Source: JABDJZ01 sp047619685 (GTDB lineage: Bacteria > Bacteroidota > Rhodothermia > Rhodothermales > UBA10348). Taken from it: DNA of 64,000 bases. The position numbers and the translations under genes are program-made. The notes under the pieces are model-generated. The model saw only the letters and a list, made by a program, of their open reading frames with translations, was not told the DNA's origin and searched no databases. Shown here piece after piece: positions 60,001 through 64,000 of this stretch. Position 1 is the stretch's first letter; each line of letters starts with the position of its first letter. The stretch is from the NCBI GenBank assembly GCA_047619685.1, contig JBLHLC010000005.1, forward strand, positions 1-64,000, read 5' to 3'.

Positions 60001-62062
60001 CGTGACCGGCGGCAAACCGTTGGTCATTCACACGTGACGGCAGCAGATCCAATTCGAGATCAGTCTGGCCGGACCGAACGAGGCCTGTTACCTGAGCGGA
60101 AATGGAACTGGACAGGGCGGGAAGGCCGGCAGCATAGCTGGCGTCCAGTGAGCGGAGGTCCAATGCGTTCAGACGGATCGAAGAAGCAAACCCATCCAGA
60201 TTGAACGTGCCCGAGCCGGCACCAGAATGTGCCCTGCCCGCGGCATGCCAGCGGTCGGCCTGGCCGCTCACGGTGGCCTGCACAGAGTCGGCGCGGTAGG
60301 CCCCGTACGCCGTCGATCCAAGGTTCACCACCGCCGAGAAAACATTCCCTGAACCGTGGCCGGTGAGGCGTCCATTCAAGTGACTCCGGGTCGTGTCGCC
60401 CGTGGCGTGGGCAAACGGAAAGTCCGAGGCCACGATGTGGTCCAGTCGCCAGGACCCGGCGCCGGCGTTGAAGGCCCCGGAGCCGGTCAGGCGGCCATGA
60501 CATGCCTCAATATCCAGGGTGCCGCCCAGAGCGTTGTTGTCCGAGACAAGATGGAACCCGCCGCCAAAGGCACATGCCCCCAGCGTGCTGTCTCTCAGCT
60601 TGGAATCGGCCTGCCACTGCCCGTCCGCGAGCAGTCCTTCCCCCGTGATGTCCAGGGTGAACCTGCCCTGAACGGCACCCCCGGTCCACTCCGCAAGAGA
60701 CCACCCGTACAGGGCGCCAGTGACCGTCGCCGGCATTCCCTGGGTTCGCGGATCGATCGTTCCGTCAAACACGGCGGCCTTCTTCTTGATACGTGCGGAG
60801 GCATGGAACGCCACCAGGCCTTGACGCCACTGTTGCTCCAGAGAGAGGTTGGATATCCGAACCTCACCAACGCTGAACAAAGGACTCTCAATGTGCGCGG
60901 TGCCTGAGAGTGACTTCCAGTCCTCGCCGGACAGGCTGACCTCGGATCGCAGGCTCAGCGGCTGGGTCTCTGGCGGGTTCTCCAACACGCGGGAGAGGTC
61001 CAGCAGGTCTGTGGAGATAGAGCCGGTCACGGCGGCGGGGCTGCCTGGTCCCGGCAGAATGATGTCCAGCACGGCGTCCACTCTGCCTCCACCCACCAGG
61101 CCATCCAGATTCAGCGACACACTTGACCCCCTGGTCTTGCCGTGGCCGCTGACTCTGGCCGACTCGCCCTGTTTAAGCAACGGAACCAGTCCTCGAATAT
61201 CGTCGAAATGGAGTGGGTTTACGGAGAGAGAAAAGTCCGTCGAGTCGGCCGCACCCACAACGCTTCCGGACGCCGAAACGAATGAGCGTGAGGTCTGGAA
61301 AAGGAATGTATCAATGCGTGTGCTCAGGTCAGAAATCTGTCCTGCCATCACTACGTGGCCCGGAATGCCTGATATCGGGTCGGAAACCCGGCCCGAAAAA
61401 GAATCCACGCGAGCGGAAAAGTGGGGCAGCGTCCGCAGATCGCCCAGGCGGAGCGCGACACTCTCCATGCGCCAAAGGCCGCTTGTGTCTTCGATTGAAA
61501 ACGCACTGTCATCTACGGACAGCCGACCGAGAAGGACATCAAACGATGTTGTGTCCTTCGGCCCCAGGAAAGGCGCCAACAGGTCGATGGCCCCGCTGGA
61601 ATCCCGGGTCGCCTTTACCGTCAGCCCTAGAACCGCAACTTCGTCGATCCTGATTCTTCCCAGAATGCCCGGCAGGATGCGGTACCTGAGGGCAAGACTA
61701 TCCAGCCGAATCGGTGTGGTCTGATCCTCGTTGCGCAACTGCAGTCCCATGACCGTCAGGCTCCGGACCAGCGAACCGTTAACGCGCTGGGCAGTGAGTC
61801 TTCCTTCCGGGTAGGGATTGGCCACTGCCAGGACGCGATTGACAGTCCAGGTCCGCACCGAGCCGAACTGCCACGCTGCGATAGCCGCGAGGAGCACGAG
61901 CGCGAGCCCGCGAAGTCCGCCCACAAACGCGCGTCGGAAGCCACGGGACCTCGCCGAGCCCGGGGTCAACGCAGCGGCCGGGGCCAATGCAGCGGCCGAC
62001 GGCTCTGGAGCGTGACCGTCCGCCGGAGTGCCTGGAGGTGTGTTCTTTCCCGTTTGATCCAT
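57020..62062 (-). CDS. tamB: TamB-family translocation / lipid-bridge protein
   Basis: The 1680-residue protein has a Pro/Ala-rich cytosolic N terminus and one transmembrane helix (about residues 47-66, FVGGLRGLALVLLAAIAAW). A very long series of beta-strand repeats of the AsmA/TamB type follows. The C-terminal DUF490 region contains GGRIRVEQGDFYLTEETTAE, LFGSIQVLPGRSRIDQFGRR, FTGPMASPDMNLGATYEV and a final KYVSPRFFVSVSQPLSLSLS. TamB spans the periplasm as a hydrophobic groove and works with an Omp85 partner, either in outer-membrane protein assembly or in phospholipid transport. Its ATG overlaps the stop of the upstream Omp85 gene by one base. The order Omp85-TamB-MlaEFD supports the lipid role. 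Confidence 0.93.
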   Translation of the reverse strand: MDQTGKNTPPGTPADGHAPEPSAAALAPAAALTPGSARSRGFRRAFVGGLRGLALVLLAAIAAWQFGSVRTWTVNRVLAVANPYPEGRLTAQRVNGSLVRSLTVMGLQLRNEDQTTPIRLDSLALRYRILPGILGRIRIDEVAVLGLTVKATRDSSGAIDLLAPFLGPKDTTSFDVLLGRLSVDDSAFSIEDTSGLWRMESVALRLGDLRTLPHFSARVDSFSGRVSDPISGIPGHVVMAGQISDLSTRIDTFLFQTSRSFVSASGSVVGAADSTDFSLSVNPLHFDDIRGLVPLLKQGESARVSGHGKTRGSSVSLNLDGLVGGGRVDAVLDIILPGPGSPAAVTGSISTDLLDLSRVLENPPETQPLSLRSEVSLSGEDWKSLSGTAHIESPLFSVGEVRISNLSLEQQWRQGLVAFHASARIKKKAAVFDGTIDPRTQGMPATVTGALYGWSLAEWTGGAVQGRFTLDITGEGLLADGQWQADSKLRDSTLGACAFGGGFHLVSDNNALGGTLDIEACHGRLTGSGAFNAGAGSWRLDHIVASDFPFAHATGDTTRSHLNGRLTGHGSGNVFSAVVNLGSTAYGAYRADSVQATVSGQADRWHAAGRAHSGAGSGTFNLDGFASSIRLNALDLRSLDASYAAGLPALSSSISAQVTGLVRSGQTDLELDLLPSRVNDQRFAAGHAQLQIRSDTLDTSGNVQLETGGDLAWSAAIDLANSLALVDRFSFDKVNLGALLPSLPVTELTGHVEGRFGKEQLMGRLTLAENGHVNRVTMGGGVATFAGDPDSLWTEAHLRLGAGSADLTMGIDRLRESYSGFLSLNAVDALGLAGIDTTGSFVTSRLRLTGTGFDPKSGVVAAVVDSLRLTYRTIRVDSSRGGFSWGAGVLRVDSLDLRGSPLRARMHGEIPLTEDAEDRRFAIQGVIEADNLRPVAAAFGRELATSGVMLNISGVGRPGRFQASATAALHGVRYGEVNVANANLTGSVELAGLVVRAAEFRAAASVVSLPGVAAESGNLLVTLSEDSLRFEADLTVEPNRRLQAFGGAASDLSMVRLESLEMTLDDSEWRLLAPTDIGLANGIEISGLVAAADSQRIAIGGYASTPEGDDLYLSATGVRVDAIADILGYTGFGAALNARLNLRSNGSDTARSLAGTLSGRIRYEGDQVGVVDARVSLQNTRLNIDGAMQHASGSSAVVRGFLPFSFSDADLSAEPVNVGIVVNALPIDWTLPFFDRTVVDDLGGLISADASIRGTYGEPLLTGGADLTNGLVSLPFLGKRRKSLVYDHASVFLDFGGDRVRVDSASVRSGSGRATASGSIAFADLTLGQIDLDIRARDFLAVDSKPYRAVVGGTMKLQGTNRSPRLGGRIRVEQGDFYLTEETTAEAFEPVTLTDRDLFTLEDRFGLRVSEADTTTFDFYEAMEIAGLRVDLARNTWLRSTSNPVMEIQFTGDLDVAKRPHADPELFGSIQVLPGRSRIDQFGRRFLIEEGTLTFTGPMASPDMNLGATYEVRARHAQGSEVTISLRATGSPENLEVSFESDPQMELADIVSYIATGRPASESLQFGGSASEGYLRSAAGLAIGPITSLVENLAGAGLGLDVVEIDQDETNGLMLTAGKYVSPRFFVSVSQPLSLSLSTGTTVSDATVVTMEYEVVRNVLVSLLTRGTVLRVNLSWERAY

Positions 62063-64000
62063 CAGAACGCCCGATGAATGCCGACGTGGAAATTCAGACG
62101 ACGGATTTGTCGTTCCTCCGCCGCACCTCCCAGGCCTCGATCAAAGAGCACCTCTGGGGCCGGCGTCGTCAGATCACTTCCGGAGGGATTCAGTTTGTAG
62201 GCAAGATCCAGCCGGATGGCGCCGACCGGCGTTTGGAGTCTGATGCCCGCGCCCGCGGCAAAATGGAGGTCTGACAGTGCCGGGAACGCCCGGTCATCGA
62301 CCCGCGGCTGGTCATTGGCGTCGAACACGGTGCGCCCCTCCGAGTCCCGAACAAGCCGGGCCGAGACACCGCCAAAGTCAAGGAAGGTGGCTCCGCGCCA
62401 GGCCGATCCCAGAAATCCGACCGGAAAAACCAGTTCGACCGACGCGGTCAGTTCCCCCAGACCTCCGATGGCCTCAAAGCGGGCGTTGTGAACGGTGGTG
62501 ATTCCCCCAGCGACGGTGACCGAGTCGGCTCTGGCAGCCTGTGGCCCGGCAAGGTTGAGCCCCCAACCTCGCAGCGTACTGGCGCCCCCGGCATAGAATC
62601 GGACGTCGTCGAACTGGAATTCCGTCTGTGGATCTGACTGGTTTCGGCTCGGTCCAGTCGGAGTCAGGCGACCGGCTGATACTGACAGAGACAAGACGGT
62701 GCGGCGGGAAAGCGGGACGTAGGCAAACGCATCGATTGAAGCTTTCCGGTACGCCATGTCCCGACTGATGAGAGCCCCGGCCAGTTCGAAGGACGGGCGG
62801 ACAATCCACCCTCGAGTCGGATTCAGGTAGTTGTCCAGTCTCCCCGCCGTGAAGGTCGCCCCGATGACGTCCCGACTGAAAATCCCGAGTTTAACCAGAG
62901 AGGTGGCTTCATCCAGGGGTTCCGCCTGAGAGAGGCTGTACTGGAGCGAGGCGGACCGGAAGGGAAGCACCTCGTAGAGCAACGAAGGCGTGACGCCAAT
63001 TTTTCGATACTTGGTCCCCTGATTGGGGTCGTCCAGTGTGGTGCCACTGAAGGCGACCTGGGTGGACAGCTTTCTGGTAAACGCGTACGGATGCCCAACG
63101 GAGATACTGGCCGTGTAGGACTTCACTTTCAGCCTGGCGGCTGCCGGTCTGGCCAGTAGGCCACTTTGGGCCGAACCGGAGACAGACAGCACCCGGGCTC
63201 CGCCCAGAAAATTCCGATGCCTCCAGTTGGCACCGAGTATGGCCCCGTCTTCCCGAGAATAGCCCGTGTCCAGTCGGAGGTGGCGCGGCTCGGCTTCCCT
63301 GAGTCGGACCCTGACGGTCACAAGGCTGTCCCGGGTTTGCTCCGGCGTCTCGACCAGCGCGACTCTGAACAGGTTGAGTCGGAACAGGGAACGTTGTCCT
63401 TCCACGAGATCGGCTGCAGAGAAGATGTCCCCGGATTCGAAGGGGAGTTCTCGCAAGACAATAGAGCGGTCGATGGTCAGATTGCCTTCCACCAGAATGG
63501 AGTCAACGCGGGCAAGCGGCCCCAAGTCGGTCTGAAGCGCCAGATTGACCCGGCTGGCCAACGAGTCCACCATGATCTGTATTCGAACCTCCGCGAACGC
63601 ATAACCCCGGTCCCGCCAAAAGCCTCGGACAGTGGCTTCCAGTTGCAGACGGTTGAATTCGGAATAGCGCGATCCGGCAGGGAGCGGGGCCCGTTGCAAA
63701 AGCCGCAACCATGCGTCCGAGTGTTCGGCCGGTGCCGCCGGGGTCATCCGGATTTCGCGGTCCACAACGGCAAGCGGAGGACCTTCGTCTACGTTGACAA
63801 TGACCCTGATCTTGTTCGATGAGCGCTTGAATTGGGTGGCGGGATAATCAATTCGCGGCCTCAGGAAGCCGTTGCGCACATAGAACCTGCGCAGGCGCGC
63901 CATGTCGCGCTGGAGTTCGACAGGGTCAAAAGTCCGGACCGAGGCCTCGACGAAAGGCAGGAACGCCAATCTGGTTCTAAGCCGGTCCGCAAAGGTGGAT
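62062..64000 (-). CDS. BamA/TamA-family (Omp85) outer-membrane protein, N terminus beyond the window
   Basis: The gene is open at the right edge; the frame runs unbroken to base 64000 (STFADRLRTRLAFLPFVEAS), and an in-frame TTG at 63969 is not the true start. The visible ~645 residues contain several POTRA-like units (FDPVELQRDMARLRRFYVRN; IRVIVNVDEGPPLAVV; LGPLARVDSILVEGNLTIDR). An Omp85 barrel follows, with FYAGGASTLRGWGLNLAG matching the conserved RGW/[VI]RG loop motif and a C-terminal strand FHVGIHRAF. The position directly before tamB suggests a TamA-like partner. A BamA-like role cannot be excluded, and the missing N terminus prevents a domain count. Confidence 0.9.
   Translation of the reverse strand, partial: STFADRLRTRLAFLPFVEASVRTFDPVELQRDMARLRRFYVRNGFLRPRIDYPATQFKRSSNKIRVIVNVDEGPPLAVVDREIRMTPAAPAEHSDAWLRLLQRAPLPAGSRYSEFNRLQLEATVRGFWRDRGYAFAEVRIQIMVDSLASRVNLALQTDLGPLARVDSILVEGNLTIDRSIVLRELPFESGDIFSAADLVEGQRSLFRLNLFRVALVETPEQTRDSLVTVRVRLREAEPRHLRLDTGYSREDGAILGANWRHRNFLGGARVLSVSGSAQSGLLARPAAARLKVKSYTASISVGHPYAFTRKLSTQVAFSGTTLDDPNQGTKYRKIGVTPSLLYEVLPFRSASLQYSLSQAEPLDEATSLVKLGIFSRDVIGATFTAGRLDNYLNPTRGWIVRPSFELAGALISRDMAYRKASIDAFAYVPLSRRTVLSLSVSAGRLTPTGPSRNQSDPQTEFQFDDVRFYAGGASTLRGWGLNLAGPQAARADSVTVAGGITTVHNARFEAIGGLGELTASVELVFPVGFLGSAWRGATFLDFGGVSARLVRDSEGRTVFDANDQPRVDDRAFPALSDLHFAAGAGIRLQTPVGAIRLDLAYKLNPSGSDLTTPAPEVLFDRGLGGAAEERQIRRLNFHVGIHRAF

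Noticed and set aside
1..64000. CRISPR array or known defence island
   Set aside because: No regularly spaced direct repeats are seen, and no cas or restriction-modification genes. HicAB is the only toxin-antitoxin pair visible.

Overview
The window is about 60% GC and gene-dense. It looks like chromosome from a marine member of the Rhodothermota / Bacteroidota-related lineage (Rhodothermales-like). The reasons are: at least five surface or secreted proteins, plus one broken gene, end in a type IX secretion (Por) or FlgD-like C-terminal sorting domain (YPNPF...GxxLPSGxYxxxL); many lipoproteins carry [LVI][ASTG][GA]C lipoboxes; the tRNA-guanine transglycosylase has lost the usual zinc cysteines, as in Bacteroidota; and IspH is the long form. 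The taxonomic call is inference from protein features, not from a search.

Layout. 1-9 kb: the end of a sorted surface protein; a coupled pair encoding an IlvB-like ThDP decarboxylase and succinate-semialdehyde dehydrogenase, the arrangement known from the cyanobacterial 2-oxoglutarate decarboxylase bypass of the TCA cycle; a glutathione-reductase-like flavoprotein; and a 1078-residue FAAL-ACP-thioester reductase fusion. 9-17 kb: a decayed sulfatase, a very large sorted metalloprotease/beta-helix protein, a gene-poor 1.2 kb stretch, another sorted protein with a coupled lipoprotein, and tRNA-Leu(CAA). 17-26 kb: a class III cyclase, a four-gene sugar-oxidation operon (SSS transporter, Zn dehydrogenase, aldo/keto reductase, fuconolactonase-like amidohydrolase), a sorted protein and a lipoprotein. 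26-34 kb: a GH3 glucosidase, proBA, a HicAB toxin-antitoxin pair, a PLP aminotransferase and a penicillin-binding-like serine hydrolase. 34-36 kb: a damaged zone with a truncated LprI-like gene and a secreted-protein gene broken by an in-frame stop and a TnpB (IS200/IS605) remnant. 36-45 kb: a KefB-type antiporter fused to a UBP zinc finger, an M36 metalloprotease, an OmpA lipoprotein and a Rieske-ThDP enzyme fusion. 45-49 kb: a frameshifted BadF-type kinase, a lipase-like lipoprotein, a broken SDR gene and an M20 peptidase.

49.5-64 kb is one long minus-strand series of tightly packed genes devoted largely to the cell envelope: a BamA/TamA-like outer-membrane protein, TamB, MlaE, MlaF, MlaD, a small membrane protein, Tgt, IspH, a methyltransferase and two lipoproteins. 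Most junctions are 1-4 base overlaps or gaps of a few bases, so translation is probably coupled. This links phospholipid transport and outer-membrane assembly to queuosine tRNA modification and isoprenoid synthesis.

The window has an unusual number of broken genes (sulfatase, SDR, BadF kinase, LprI-like gene, the TnpB-interrupted gene). Three in-frame stops use three different codons, so this is decay or sequence error rather than recoding. The main candidates for new biology are the protein fusions (FAAL-ACP-TR, Rieske-ThDP, KefB-UBP), the decarboxylase/SSADH pair, and two possible mobile-DNA footprints: a 165-bp MITE-like element and an 18-bp duplication of the tRNA-Leu 3' end.
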